From assembly GCA_963777165.1 (NCBI GenBank), contig CAVZPO010000021.1, positions 62,001 through 126,000 of the forward strand: a DNA stretch of 64,000 bases, read 5' to 3'. The first letter of the stretch is position 1; every line of letters starts with the position of its first letter. The notes under the pieces were generated by a model. The model saw only the letters and a program-made list of their open reading frames with translations. It was not told the origin of the DNA and ran no database searches. This DNA is from DYJB01 sp963777165. GTDB taxonomy: Bacteria > Chloroflexota > Anaerolineae > Anaerolineales > E44-bin32. The position numbers and the translations under genes were made by a program. Positions 45,750 to 54,468 of this stretch are shown piece after piece.

Positions 45750-46912
45750 CGCGCGACCTGCGCCTGGTAGCCCTCTCCCTCCTGATCTGGGGTTTCGGAG
45801 AGGGGATGTTCATCTACTTTCAACCCATCTACCTCCGGGAGCTGGGCGCCGACCCGGTGCAGATCGGCGGCATCCTCGGCCTGGCGGCCGCCGGCATGCT
45901 CATCTCGCACCTTCCGGCCGGCGCCCTGGCCGACCACATCGGCCGCAAGGCCATCATGGTCTCGTCGTGGGTGATCGCCGTGCTGGCCACGGTCATGATG
46001 GCGCTGGCGCGCGGGCTGCCGCTCTTCGTCGCCGGGTTGGTGCTCTACAACTTCACCGTCTTCGTCATGTCGCCCCTGTCGAGCTACATCACCCAGGCGG
46101 GCGGCGACTGGTCTCCCGCGCGGGCCCTGACAACCGTCTCGGCCGGATTCTCGGCCGGCATGATCCTTGGCCCGGTCATCGGCGGACAGCTGGCAGAGGA
46201 GTTCGGGCTGCGTTCCGTATATTTGCTGGCGGCGGGCACCTTTGTCTTATCGACCCTCCTGATCGTGCTCATCCGCCCCCAGCCCGTGGACGCCGCCCAC
46301 GAGGGCCATCGCTATCGGGAGCTGCTGAGCAACCGCCCCTTCGGAGGGTTCCTGGTCCTGATCTTCGCCCTCAATTTCGGAATGTACCTGGCCTGGCCGC
46401 TGACGCCCAACTTCCTGCAGGAGGTGCGGCAGGTCGGTCTGGGGCAAATCGGCCTGCTGGGCGCCTTCACCGGGCTGGGTACCGTGGTCTTCAACCTGGC
46501 GCTTGGACACTTGCCCGCCAAACGTGGCATGCTGATCGGACAGGCGCTCGTTGGTGGAGCGGTCCTGGCCTTGTGGCTGGGGGCCGGCTTCCCCTGGTAT
46601 GCCGCCGGCTACTTCCTGTTTGCCGGATTCCGTACGGCGCGATCCCTCATCACCGCCACGATCCATGCGCTCGTCCGGCCGACGGAGATCGGGCTGGCCT
46701 TCGGCGCCAATGAAACCGTTGCCGCCGCCGGCCTGATGGCTGCTGCACCCGTCGCCGGCTTGCTGTTCGCACGCCAGGCCGCGCTCCCCTTCCCTGTCGG
46801 CGTCGGGCTGATTCTGTTCGGCCTGCTTCTCAGCGCCGCTTTCGCCCCGAATACGCAGGTCGAGATCGTACTTGAGCCCCCGAGCGAACGGGGGGCGGTG
46901 GGAGGCATCTGA
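45746..46912 (+). CDS. Major facilitator superfamily transporter
   Basis: 388 residues with about 12 hydrophobic helices; the loop 2-3 motif ALADHIGRKAIM is the MFS signature G-x-x-x-D-x-x-G-R-K. It overlaps the second esterase by 4 nt. Probably a drug or metabolite exporter; the substrate cannot be told. Confidence 0.9.
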   Translation: MTRDLRLVALSLLIWGFGEGMFIYFQPIYLRELGADPVQIGGILGLAAAGMLISHLPAGALADHIGRKAIMVSSWVIAVLATVMMALARGLPLFVAGLVLYNFTVFVMSPLSSYITQAGGDWSPARALTTVSAGFSAGMILGPVIGGQLAEEFGLRSVYLLAAGTFVLSTLLIVLIRPQPVDAAHEGHRYRELLSNRPFGGFLVLIFALNFGMYLAWPLTPNFLQEVRQVGLGQIGLLGAFTGLGTVVFNLALGHLPAKRGMLIGQALVGGAVLALWLGAGFPWYAAGYFLFAGFRTARSLITATIHALVRPTEIGLAFGANETVAAAGLMAAAPVAGLLFARQAALPFPVGVGLILFGLLLSAAFAPNTQVEIVLEPPSERGAVGGI

Positions 46913-46913
46913 C

Positions 46914-47888
46914 ATGGACACCTGGCTGTTGTGGGGCACTCCGGTCGTCGTCTGGCTGCAATCCCTGGGCACCTTCCTCGTGACCCCGATGAAGCTGCTC
47001 TCGTTTCTGGGCACGGAGGACTTCTTCCTGCTGGTGATGCCGGCGATGGTGTGGTGCGTCGACGCTTCGCTCGGGCTCCGCATGGGTCTGGTGCTGCTGA
47101 CCAGCGCGAGTCTCAACAGCCTGCTCAAACTTGCCGTCGGTTGGCCGCGCCCGTACTGGGTGAGCGACCGGGTGACGGCCTACGCATATGAGGGCTCCTT
47201 TGGCCTGCCCTCCGGACACGCGCAGAACTCGATGGCGCTGTGGGGGCGCATGGCCGCCGGACTCCGTCGGCGGGGTTGGCTGATCGGGCTGGGGCTGCTG
47301 ATCTTTCTGATCTCGCTCTCGCGGCTCTACCTGGGTGTCCATTTCCCGTCCGATGTGCTCGCCGGCTGGCTGGCAGGCGGCGTTGTGCTGGCCCTGTTCC
47401 TCGTGCTGGAGAAACCGGTTGGGGCCTGGATGGGCCGGCAGACTCTCGGCATCCAACTCCTCATCCCTCTCCTCGCCGCGCTGGCGATTGTCGGGAAGGG
47501 CGCGTGGTTGTCGGCGGTGACGGCTGACCGCGCCGTCCCGGAAGAATGGGTCACCCGATCGACGGCGGCGTTCCTGGATGAACCTCCTATCACGCCCAAG
47601 GCTCTCGACGTCGTCTCGTCTGCGGGGACGCTTTTCGGGCTGGGAGCCGGCGCCGTCCTGCTCCACCGCTGGGGAAAGTTCAGCGCCTCTGGCAGCCTGA
47701 CTGCGCGTGCCGCGCGTTTCGCCGTTGGGGTGATCGGCGTGCTGCTGATCTACTTCGGCCTGCGGATGATCCTGCCGGTGGGTGAGGGATTGCTCCCGCA
47801 GTCGCTGCGCTTCGTGCGCTACGCCCTCGTCGGGCTGTGGGTCGCTTATCTCGCACCGTGGGTGTTCGTGCGACTGAAGCTGGCTTGA
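46914..47888 (+). CDS. PAP2-family membrane phosphatase
   Basis: 324 residues from ATG 46914, one base after the MFS stop. The three PAP2 motifs are present: KLAVGWPRPYW (K-x6-RP), FGLPSGHAQNS (PSGH) and SRLYLGVHFPSDVLAGW (SR-x5-H-x3-D). Multiple membrane helices. Such enzymes dephosphorylate undecaprenyl pyrophosphate or phosphatidic acid-type lipids. Last gene of the operon from 43 kb. Confidence 0.93.
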   Translation: MDTWLLWGTPVVVWLQSLGTFLVTPMKLLSFLGTEDFFLLVMPAMVWCVDASLGLRMGLVLLTSASLNSLLKLAVGWPRPYWVSDRVTAYAYEGSFGLPSGHAQNSMALWGRMAAGLRRRGWLIGLGLLIFLISLSRLYLGVHFPSDVLAGWLAGGVVLALFLVLEKPVGAWMGRQTLGIQLLIPLLAALAIVGKGAWLSAVTADRAVPEEWVTRSTAAFLDEPPITPKALDVVSSAGTLFGLGAGAVLLHRWGKFSASGSLTARAARFAVGVIGVLLIYFGLRMILPVGEGLLPQSLRFVRYALVGLWVAYLAPWVFVRLKLA

Positions 47889-47985
47889 GATTGGGCGGGG
47901 GCTGCTGCCGTCGCGCACGTGAGAGGCACGCGACTCCGGCGACCGCATCCAGCATGGGGGCTTTCGCCTAGACCAAGGAGGGAGC

Positions 47986-48978
47986 ATGAAGACCGGATTC
48001 GTCTTCGCTCACTGCCTGACTGCCAGCTTGGCCGCCGCCCTGGTTCTGGCCTCCTGCAACCTGCGCCAGGGGGCAACCCCGACGCACGAGCTTTCCCCCG
48101 AGGAGATCATCGCTACCTCGGTCCAGGCGACAGCGCAGTTCATCCTGCCGCCTGCGACCGTCACGCCGCCACCGTCGACTCCCATCACTCCGACACTCCA
48201 CCCGCCGACGCCGACCCTTTCACCGACGCCGAGCGTCACACCGCAGCCGTGCAACAAGGCAGAATTCGTCACCGACGTTACCATCCCGGACGGCTCAGAC
48301 ATCCCGGTCTTCGATACGTTCACTAAGACCTGGCGCCTGCGCAATGTCGGTACGTGCACGTGGACCTCCGATACCCGCGTCGTGTTCGACCACGGAGACC
48401 AGATGCTGGCGCCCGACAGCGGGCCCGTCACAAGCGGCAGCGTTCCGCCGGGCGGCACGGTCGACGTCTCGGTACTGATGGAGGCCCCCGGAACTCCGGG
48501 GACGTACAAGGGCTACTGGAGGCTGCGCGATGCCGGCGGTGTCCTCTTCGGCGTCGGGCCGTCGGGCAACGTAGCCTTCTGGGTGGAGATCGACTCGATC
48601 TCGTCGCTTCCGCCTGGCCCGAACTTCGACGTCACCTTCCAGAACCTGCACGCCTGTGGGGGAGCGCAGTACGCCACGTTTTGGGTCGGCAATACCGGTG
48701 GCGGATCGTTCGAGTCGGCGCAGATTGGGATCAAGGATCTCGACACAAGCGAGACGCTCTACTCCACCGGCTTCAGCAACACGCCGTTCCTGGGCACGGC
48801 CAATTCCTGCCCGCCAGACGCCTCGAGCATGGGTCCCGGATCGGTGTACTTCATCGCCGTCTCGATCGGCGTCAGCCCGCCGCACGGCCACAACGCCCGA
48901 CTGACACTCAAGCTGTGCACGGCCGACGGAGTCAGCGGCGACTGCGTGACCAAGACAATTGACTTCGTCGTCCCGTAG
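47986..48978 (+). CDS. Lipoprotein with NBR1-like Ig domain
   Basis: 330 residues from ATG 47986 behind AAGGAGGGAGC. Lipobox LASC near residue 25, then a long Pro/Thr linker (residues about 55-85), and a domain with WRLRNVGTCTWTSDTRVVF and GTYKGYWRLRDAGG, the pattern of the 'next to BRCA1' central Ig domain. A second beta domain with paired Cys completes the protein. NBR1-like lipoproteins are frequent in Anaerolineae. Likely a surface binding or adhesion protein. Confidence 0.85.
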   Translation: MKTGFVFAHCLTASLAAALVLASCNLRQGATPTHELSPEEIIATSVQATAQFILPPATVTPPPSTPITPTLHPPTPTLSPTPSVTPQPCNKAEFVTDVTIPDGSDIPVFDTFTKTWRLRNVGTCTWTSDTRVVFDHGDQMLAPDSGPVTSGSVPPGGTVDVSVLMEAPGTPGTYKGYWRLRDAGGVLFGVGPSGNVAFWVEIDSISSLPPGPNFDVTFQNLHACGGAQYATFWVGNTGGGSFESAQIGIKDLDTSETLYSTGFSNTPFLGTANSCPPDASSMGPGSVYFIAVSIGVSPPHGHNARLTLKLCTADGVSGDCVTKTIDFVVP

Positions 48979-49004
48979 CCCGCCACTTCCCGGCTGGGAC
49001 TCCT

Positions 49005-49031
49005 GGGACCTCCTCACGGAGGTCCCTTTGA
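49005..49031 (+). terminator. Intrinsic terminator after the NBR1-like lipoprotein
   Basis: Perfect 9-bp stem GGGACCTCC/GGAGGTCCC with loop TCAC, followed by TTTGATTCT. Confidence 0.85.
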
Positions 49032-49428
49032 TTCTGGGTTGCGGCGACGGACGCTTGTCGTCATGCAAATGAAACCGACTCCCAGCTCACCCCCTGCCCC
49101 CTCTCCGCTGACTGCGTGGTCCACAGCGAAGGAGCGTGGCGGAAAGGGGGCCTTTGATTTTGGGGGACGGGGAAACACAGCTCCCCCGTCCCCCTGCAAG
49201 GTCAGCGCGGCCGCGAGAGTACCAATAGCAGGGGGAGGGGCAAGGGGTGGGGGTCGACTGGGCGACGCGCCTCCGCGCAAGCCTACATGAACCTCGCGTC
49301 TGCAGCCCGAAGAGAGTAGGACTCTCGCAAGGAGGGACGAGGAATCCACGACGGCGGACGGGATCAGAGAATGCGAATCGGTGAGTCAGTTCCGGGGTGT
49401 GGTGCGGGAGGTCACGGGCGCGGTGCGG
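49032..49428. other. Gene-free G/C-tract region
   Basis: About 400 nt with long runs of G or C on alternating sides (for example CACCCCCTGCCCCCTC and GGGGGAGGGGCAAGGGG) that could fold as G-quadruplexes. It sits between converging genes. No ORF with family resemblance. Confidence 0.45.
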
Positions 49429-49809
49429 CTAGGCAGGAGGCTCGCCCGCCCGAAGCTCTCGCCACAGGAACCAGTGGCCCTTGCGATCGCCGGCCGCCTC
49501 GGGGGCGCGGTCGTAGTACAGGTCGAACGCCCGGCCGTCGTCGGTGCGCACGCGGAAGTAGAAGCGGCCCACGCCCCACGAGCCGCGCCGCCGGGCCGTG
49601 GTCAGGTGCGCCGGCGCCATGTTGCGCGCCTCGCGCCCTTTACGTTCGAAATCGAACCAGCTTGAAATCACCTCGGCGACCGTCAGCGTCGAGCCGTGCC
49701 AATCGAACGCCTGCGGCGCATCGGGTTTCTTCTCCAGCACCGGCGGCTGCCGGAAGTGGACGGTGATCTCCTCGTCAATGAAGTGCAGCGCTTGCCAGTC
49801 AGCCGCCAT
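49429..49809 (-). CDS. DUF6504-like protein
   Basis: 126 residues from ATG 49809. Starts with an ITVHFRQPPVLEKKPDAP segment and a FDWHGSTLTVAEVISSWFD segment, then FYFRVRTDDGRAFDLYYD. The pattern of a short beta-rich domain with conserved Trp and DLYYD fits the small DUF6504 family as I remember it. Function unknown. The start overlaps the upstream membrane gene. Confidence 0.6.
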   Translation of the reverse strand: MAADWQALHFIDEEITVHFRQPPVLEKKPDAPQAFDWHGSTLTVAEVISSWFDFERKGREARNMAPAHLTTARRRGSWGVGRFYFRVRTDDGRAFDLYYDRAPEAAGDRKGHWFLWRELRAGEPPA

Positions 49810-50194
49810 CTAGGACCGCGGGTATCGCCCACCAGGCACGCGAGGCGGGGAGGGACAGCAGGAGCAGGACCAGGGCGGAGAGGATCGTGCACAGCGGAGG
49901 GAAGGCGAGCGACAGCACGGCCACAAGCACCGTTGCCGGGCGGCCCCAGGAGACCCGGGTCCACAAGGCGCCCAGAGCGCCCCACCACAGGACACCGAGC
50001 GTCACCACCGTCAGGGCCCAGGCGCCGGAATCCAGGTTCAGCGCGCCGGGGATCGCCGACCAGGCCCTCCCGGCCAGCCCGCCTTCAACGAACGAGCCGC
50101 CGAGCCGCGCCCATAGCCCGTTCGCCGCCAGGCCGAGCCCGACGGCCGCTCCGGCGAACGTGGCCGCGATCAGGGAAACGGGCCCAGGGCGCAT
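49799..50194 (-). CDS. Small hypothetical membrane protein
   Basis: 131 residues with about three hydrophobic helices (near residues 7-25, 58-75 and 88-115). No recognised family. It overlaps the DUF6504-like gene by 11 nt and lies 59 nt after the EF-G-like gene on the same strand. Confidence 0.6.
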   Translation of the reverse strand: MRPGPVSLIAATFAGAAVGLGLAANGLWARLGGSFVEGGLAGRAWSAIPGALNLDSGAWALTVVTLGVLWWGALGALWTRVSWGRPATVLVAVLSLAFPPLCTILSALVLLLLSLPASRAWWAIPAVLDGG

Positions 50195-50253
50195 GCATTC
50201 TCCGGGGAGAGAAGCGCGGGCCGGTAGTTCCGGTCCGCAGCACGTGAGGCGGT

Positions 50254-52329
50254 CTAGTCCGCCTCTTCCTTGCCGACGTCCTTCTGGTGGGCGGCGATGA
50301 TCTGCTCGGCGACATGCGTCGGCACCGTCTCGTAGTGATCGAGGCTCATGCTGAACACACCCCGACCGCCGGTGATCGAGCGCAGCTCGCTGGTGTAGCG
50401 CAGCATCTCGGCCTGCGGGACCAGGGCGGTGACGATCGACCGCCCGCGCTCGGTATCCATGCCCTGGACGCGTGCCCGGCGGGTGTTCAGGTCGCCAAGG
50501 ACGTCGCCCATGCTGGCTTCGGGAACCGTGATGCGCACGTTCATGATCGGCTCGAGCAGCACGGCGCCGGCATCGCGAATGGCAAGCTTGAAAGCCTCCC
50601 GGCCGGCAACCTCAAAGGCCACCGCCTTCGAGTCGACCGGATGCTCCTTGCCGTCGACGACGGAGACCCGGACGTTCTCAACGGGGAAGCCGGCCAGCGC
50701 GCCGCTCTTCATCACGCCGCGCACGCCCTTCTCGATCGCCGGCATGAAGCTGTGCGAGATGTGGCCGCCGAAGACGGCGTTGACAAACTCGAAATCCGCC
50801 TCCGGCAGCGGCTCGACTTCCAGGTGCACCTCGGCGAACTGCCCGGCGCCGCCGGTCTGCTTCTTGTGGCGGTGCATGGCCTTGCCCGGGCGGGTGATCG
50901 TCTCTCGGTAGGGTACCCTCGGCGCCTCGGCCGTTAGCCCCACCTGGAACTTGGCCTCGGCGCGCCGGATGGCGACGTCAATGTGCTGGTCGCCCATGCC
51001 TTGCAGGATCGTCTGGTTGGTGCTCTGCTCCTGCCGCCAGGACAGCGTTGGGTCTTCCTCACACAGCCGGGCGAGCGTGCTGCCCATCTTGGCCGAGTCG
51101 CCCTGCGTCCTGGGGTTGACGGCGACCATGAACAGCGCGTTGGGGTAGGACGGCACGGGGAGCATCAGCGGATGTCCCTTATCGCACAGCGTGTCGCCGG
51201 TGCCGGTGGCGCCCATCTTGGCCACCGTGCCGATGTCGCCGGCATGCAGCGACTTGATGGCGATCTGTTCCTTGCCGCGCATGACGTGCAGCGTACCGAG
51301 CCTTTCCTCGTGGCCCTTGCCTTGATTCCAAGCTCGGCTGTCGGAGCTCAGGGTCCCGGAGTACACACGCAGGTAGGTCTGCTTGCCGACGAACGGATCG
51401 GCGGTCGTCTTCCAGATGTAGGCCGCCAGCGGGCCCTGGTCGGATGCGGGGAGCGTTTCCTCACCGGCCTTGCCCTGTGCCGTAGCATCCGGCACGTCGG
51501 CGGGGGAGGGCATCAGGCTCAACATGGCATCCAGCAGCGGGAGCGTCCCGATTCCGGCCGTCCCGGAGACGGCGAATACCGGCACGAGCTTCCCGGCCTG
51601 GACCGCCTGTCGGAAGCCGCGTGCGATCTCCTCGACGGTCAGCTCTTGGCCAGCCAGGTATTTCTCCAGCAGCGAGTCGTCGCCCTCGGCGGCGGCCTCG
51701 ATGACCAACGTGCGGGCTTCCTGCGCAGCCTCCTGCAGCTCGGGCGGGATCGAGGACGTCGTCTTGCCATCGCCCGGGTGGGACTGCATCGAGAAGAGGT
51801 CGATCACGCCCTTGAACTCATGCTTTTCGCCCATCGGCAGCTGCACCGGGATGAAGCGTACGTCCGGCGCAAGCTCGCGCACCGACGCCAGGGCGCGCTC
51901 GAAGGAAGCGTTGTCGCGGTCCATCTTGCTGACGACAACGAAGCGCGGCAGTTTGAACGTCTCACAGTAGCCCCAGGCGAGCTCGGTGCCCACCTCCACC
52001 CCGGAGACCGAATCGACCAGAACCACCGCCCCATCAGCCACGCCCAGGGCGGAGATCACCTCGCCGATGAAGTCGGTATAGCCGGGGGTGTCGAGCAGAT
52101 TGATCTTGTGGTCTTTGTACTCGATCGGAAGAAGGGAAGTGGACAACGACAGCTTGCGGCGGATCTCCTCGTCCTCGAAGTCGGAGACCGTGTTGCCTTC
52201 TTCGACCTTACCCATCCGGTTGATGGCGCCGGTATGGAACAGGAACGCCTCGCCCAGCGAGGTCTTTCCGCCGCCGCCGTGCGAGACCAGGGCGACGTTG
52301 CGGATGGCGTCGGTTGCATAGTCCTTCAT
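50254..52329 (-). CDS. EF-G-like translational GTPase paralogue
   Basis: 691 residues from ATG 52329. GTPase motifs: P-loop SHGGGGKTSL (canonical EF-G has AHIDAGKTT), DTPGY (G3) and SKMD (G4, usually NKMD). Domains II-V follow: a beta barrel, an EFG domain III/IV region (VPYRETITRPG, HSFMPAIEKG) and the C-terminal domain (MNVRITVPEASMGDVLGDL, LRSITGGRGVFSM). This is the divergent EF-G-like family with a GGGGKT loop, not the housekeeping fusA. It probably has a specialised ribosome-related role. Confidence 0.9.
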   Translation of the reverse strand: MKDYATDAIRNVALVSHGGGGKTSLGEAFLFHTGAINRMGKVEEGNTVSDFEDEEIRRKLSLSTSLLPIEYKDHKINLLDTPGYTDFIGEVISALGVADGAVVLVDSVSGVEVGTELAWGYCETFKLPRFVVVSKMDRDNASFERALASVRELAPDVRFIPVQLPMGEKHEFKGVIDLFSMQSHPGDGKTTSSIPPELQEAAQEARTLVIEAAAEGDDSLLEKYLAGQELTVEEIARGFRQAVQAGKLVPVFAVSGTAGIGTLPLLDAMLSLMPSPADVPDATAQGKAGEETLPASDQGPLAAYIWKTTADPFVGKQTYLRVYSGTLSSDSRAWNQGKGHEERLGTLHVMRGKEQIAIKSLHAGDIGTVAKMGATGTGDTLCDKGHPLMLPVPSYPNALFMVAVNPRTQGDSAKMGSTLARLCEEDPTLSWRQEQSTNQTILQGMGDQHIDVAIRRAEAKFQVGLTAEAPRVPYRETITRPGKAMHRHKKQTGGAGQFAEVHLEVEPLPEADFEFVNAVFGGHISHSFMPAIEKGVRGVMKSGALAGFPVENVRVSVVDGKEHPVDSKAVAFEVAGREAFKLAIRDAGAVLLEPIMNVRITVPEASMGDVLGDLNTRRARVQGMDTERGRSIVTALVPQAEMLRYTSELRSITGGRGVFSMSLDHYETVPTHVAEQIIAAHQKDVGKEEAD

Positions 52330-52610
52330 AGGGCGGGGGATCCTCCCGAGGAGATTGGGGCGGGCGGATTCTACGGGAGGAGGGGGGACTTGTCAAAGAA
52401 CCGGCGCGCAGGCCGGCGGAAGGCGCAAGGGGTCGCCGCAGCCGCAGCCGGCGGCCGAGGCGAGAGCCGAGGGCGCCGGCGCAGGCCCAACACGCCAGGA
52501 TGGATAGAACGCACGGACCTTCTTCGGCTGCCGTGCACACCACCTTCACACCGTCAGGCTATTGTCCAGGGTGAGCGGCAGTCTCGCCGCGCAGAAAGGT
52601 GGACTTGGAC

Positions 52611-53264
52611 ATGCGTACTCCTCGATTGCTTTGGATCACCCTGCCTCTCCTGGCCATTGCCGGGATGCTGGCAGCTTTCGCCCCGATTCCGGCCGCCCCG
52701 ACCGCGCTGACCGATTCGGAGGCCGAGGGCTTGGCCTTCATGCGCGAGGAAGAGAAACTGGCGCACGATCTGTACGTGGCGATGGCTGACCTGTACGGGC
52801 AGCAGCTCTTCTCCAACATCGCCCGCAGCGAAAGCCTGCACATGGACGCCATATTGACGCTGCTGAACGCGTATGACCTGCCCGACCCGGCGGCCGGGAA
52901 GCAGGCCGGCGAATTCACCGACCCGACGCTCCAGGCGCTGTACGACGATCTGCTCGTCCGCGCCCAGGATTCGTCAGCTGAAGCGCTGCGCGTCGCCGCC
53001 CTGGTGGAGGAGACGGATATCCTCGACCTGCAGTCGCGCCTGGCGCAAACCGATCGGGCGGACATCACCCAGGCGTATCAGAACCTGCTGCGGGCATCGG
53101 GGATGCACCTGCGCTCGTTCGCCCTGCAGATCGAACGACAGACCGGAAGTGAGTATGAGCCGGCGCTGCTCGACGCCTCCGCCTACGCGTCGCTGGGGTC
53201 CAGCGCTCAGGCCGGGGGATTCGGCGCCGGATTGCGCGGCCGCCGCGGCGGGCGTCCCTGGTAG
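52611..53264 (+). CDS. DUF2202 ferritin-like secreted protein
   Basis: 217 residues from ATG 52611, with AAAGGTGG about 8 nt upstream (GTG 52599 is an alternative). Signal peptide at the N-terminus. The core has EAEGLAFMREEEKLAHDLY and ARSESLHMDAILTLL, the Glu/His helices of DUF2202, a ferritin-like di-metal fold. The C-terminus is Gly/Arg-rich. The role in this family is unknown, possibly metal or oxidant handling. Confidence 0.88.
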   Translation: MRTPRLLWITLPLLAIAGMLAAFAPIPAAPTALTDSEAEGLAFMREEEKLAHDLYVAMADLYGQQLFSNIARSESLHMDAILTLLNAYDLPDPAAGKQAGEFTDPTLQALYDDLLVRAQDSSAEALRVAALVEETDILDLQSRLAQTDRADITQAYQNLLRASGMHLRSFALQIERQTGSEYEPALLDASAYASLGSSAQAGGFGAGLRGRRGGRPW

Positions 53265-53285
53265 TCTCCGTCTGGAGAGACGATG

Positions 53286-53318
53286 GCTGCGGCGACTCAC
53301 GCGGTGAGTCGCCGCAGC
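53286..53318. terminator. 15-bp hairpin after the DUF2202 gene
   Basis: Perfect inverted repeat, arms 53286-53300 and 53304-53318, loop GCG. No T-run, but it is well placed as a transcription or mRNA 3' end. Confidence 0.55.
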
Positions 53319-53413
53319 GCGTCTCAAGCCCGGCACGAGCGCCTGCCCTGCGTGCGCTTTCATCCACCGCGAAGGGTGGGCATGTTACAATCCCGCGCCA
53401 GTGGGGCCCACTC

Positions 53414-53896
53414 GTGGCGGTTGTCAATCAGTATTCGTTCGTCTGGCTGGCGGCATCCAGCGTGGTTGCGCTGGCCGTCGTGCTGGCAGTCCGACGTGCG
53501 CTAGCGCGGCAGTGGCTGGCGCTGGCGGCATTGGTCGTGGGCCTGGGCTTGGCTTTCGGGCTGCTCCGCCCCACCCCCGCCCCTCCCGAAGCAGCCCTGC
53601 GGCTCGAGTCGGCCCTCGGCGCCGGCACCCCGCTGCTGCTCGAAATGCAGAGCCCGTATTGACTGGCGTGCATGGCCGCCAGTCCCGTCGTGGACGGGAT
53701 CGAGCGCCAGCACGCTGGCCAACTGATCGTCGTGCGCCTGGACGTTCAGGATCCCTCCGCCCTGCCCTGGCTGTCGCGTTTCGGTTTCCGGGCCACCCCC
53801 ACTTTCATCCTGTTCGACGCCTCCGGTCTGGAGATCTGGCGCAGCATGGGCTCGATCGAGCCTGAGCGTGTGGCCGAGTCACTGGCAAACCCATAA
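53414..53896 (+). CDS. Membrane thioredoxin-like protein with in-frame TGA at the first redox position: candidate selenoprotein
   Basis: 160 residues when TGA 53660-53662 is read through; start GTG 53414. Two N-terminal membrane helices (about residues 9-28 and 34-52) are followed by a thioredoxin domain. The active site reads LLEMQSPY, Sec83, LAC, MAASPVVDGIE, so UxxC replaces the usual CxxC. The cis-Pro loop is FRATPTFILFD. Both halves are in the same frame and the second half has no start or membrane anchor of its own. A SECIS-like hairpin follows. The stop overlaps the next ATG (TAATG). Confidence 0.82.
53683..53699 (+). promoter_or_regulatory. Candidate bacterial SECIS element of the thioredoxin-like gene
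   Basis: Perfect 7-bp stem TCCCGTC/GACGGGA with loop GTG, extendable by a G-T pair. The loop begins 27 nt after the TGA and starts with G. A second hairpin CTGGCG/CGCCAG directly follows the TGA at 53663-53682, but its loop is too near the codon to be the main signal. Confidence 0.65.
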
Positions 53897-54468
53897 TGCG
53901 CCGATTGCTTTTCGAGCTCCGCTACTTAATGGGCCGGTCGCCGTGGGACACGGGCATCACCCCACCGGAGGTGCTGGCGTTTCTCGAGCGCACGCCTCCC
54001 GGCCGGGCGCTCGATCTCGGCTGCGGCACCGGGACCAACGCCGTGGAATTGGCACGCCGAGGTTGGGAAGTGACGGCGATCGACTTCTCCAGCCGGGCCA
54101 CCACGGCGGCGCGGCGCCGCGCGGCGGCCGCCCGCCTTCCCGTCGTAGTCCTGACGGGCGACGTGAGCGATCTGCGCGGAGTCCACGGGCCGTTCGACCT
54201 GGTGCTCGACATCGGCTGCTTCCACGCCCTGGCGCCGGCCGGCCCAGGGACGCTACGCCGCCCATGTCATCCGCCGCACCCTCCCTGGTGCCACCTACCT
54301 GCTGTACACCTTCCTCGGCGACGGGCGGGCCCCCCGGGGGGACGCGAGCGTCCGACGGAAGCATCCCTGCGCCAACTGTTCACCCCGGCTTTCGCTGTCA
54401 CCTCCATTGATCACGGGACCGACCGTCAGCGCGCTTCGGCCTGGTTCACCTTCTTGCGGACCGGCTGA
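53896..54468 (+). CDS. SAM-dependent methyltransferase (two compensating indels)
   Basis: About 190 residues. Motif I ALDLGCGTGTNAVELARRG and motif II WEVTAIDFSS are clear class I methyltransferase signatures; FDLVLDIGCFHAL is motif post-II. Between about 54240 and 54340 the reading frame is off: the neighbouring frame holds the expected AAHVIRRTLPGATYLLYTF. The frame returns at TEASLRQLFTPAF. Both break points lie in C/G homopolymers, so the true protein is probably intact. Substrate unknown. Confidence 0.82.
   Translation: MRRLLFELRYLMGRSPWDTGITPPEVLAFLERTPPGRALDLGCGTGTNAVELARRGWEVTAIDFSSRATTAARRRAAAARLPVVVLTGDVSDLRGVHGPFDLVLDIGCFHALAPAGPGTLRRPCHPPHPPWCHLPAVHLPRRRAGPPGGRERPTEASLRQLFTPAFAVTSIDHGTDRQRASAWFTFLRTG

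Noticed and set aside
49032..49428. Small proteins in the C/G-rich spacer
   Set aside because: Open frames exist only because of low-complexity G/C composition; no family resemblance, ribosome site or periodicity supports them.
53663..53682. Alternative SECIS hairpin CTGGCG/CGCCAG
   Set aside because: Its loop begins only 6 nt after the TGA, shorter than the 16-37 nt spacing expected for bacterial SECIS.
53896..54468. Sec or programmed recoding in the methyltransferase gene
   Set aside because: The disturbance is two compensating indels in C/G homopolymers, not an in-frame TGA.
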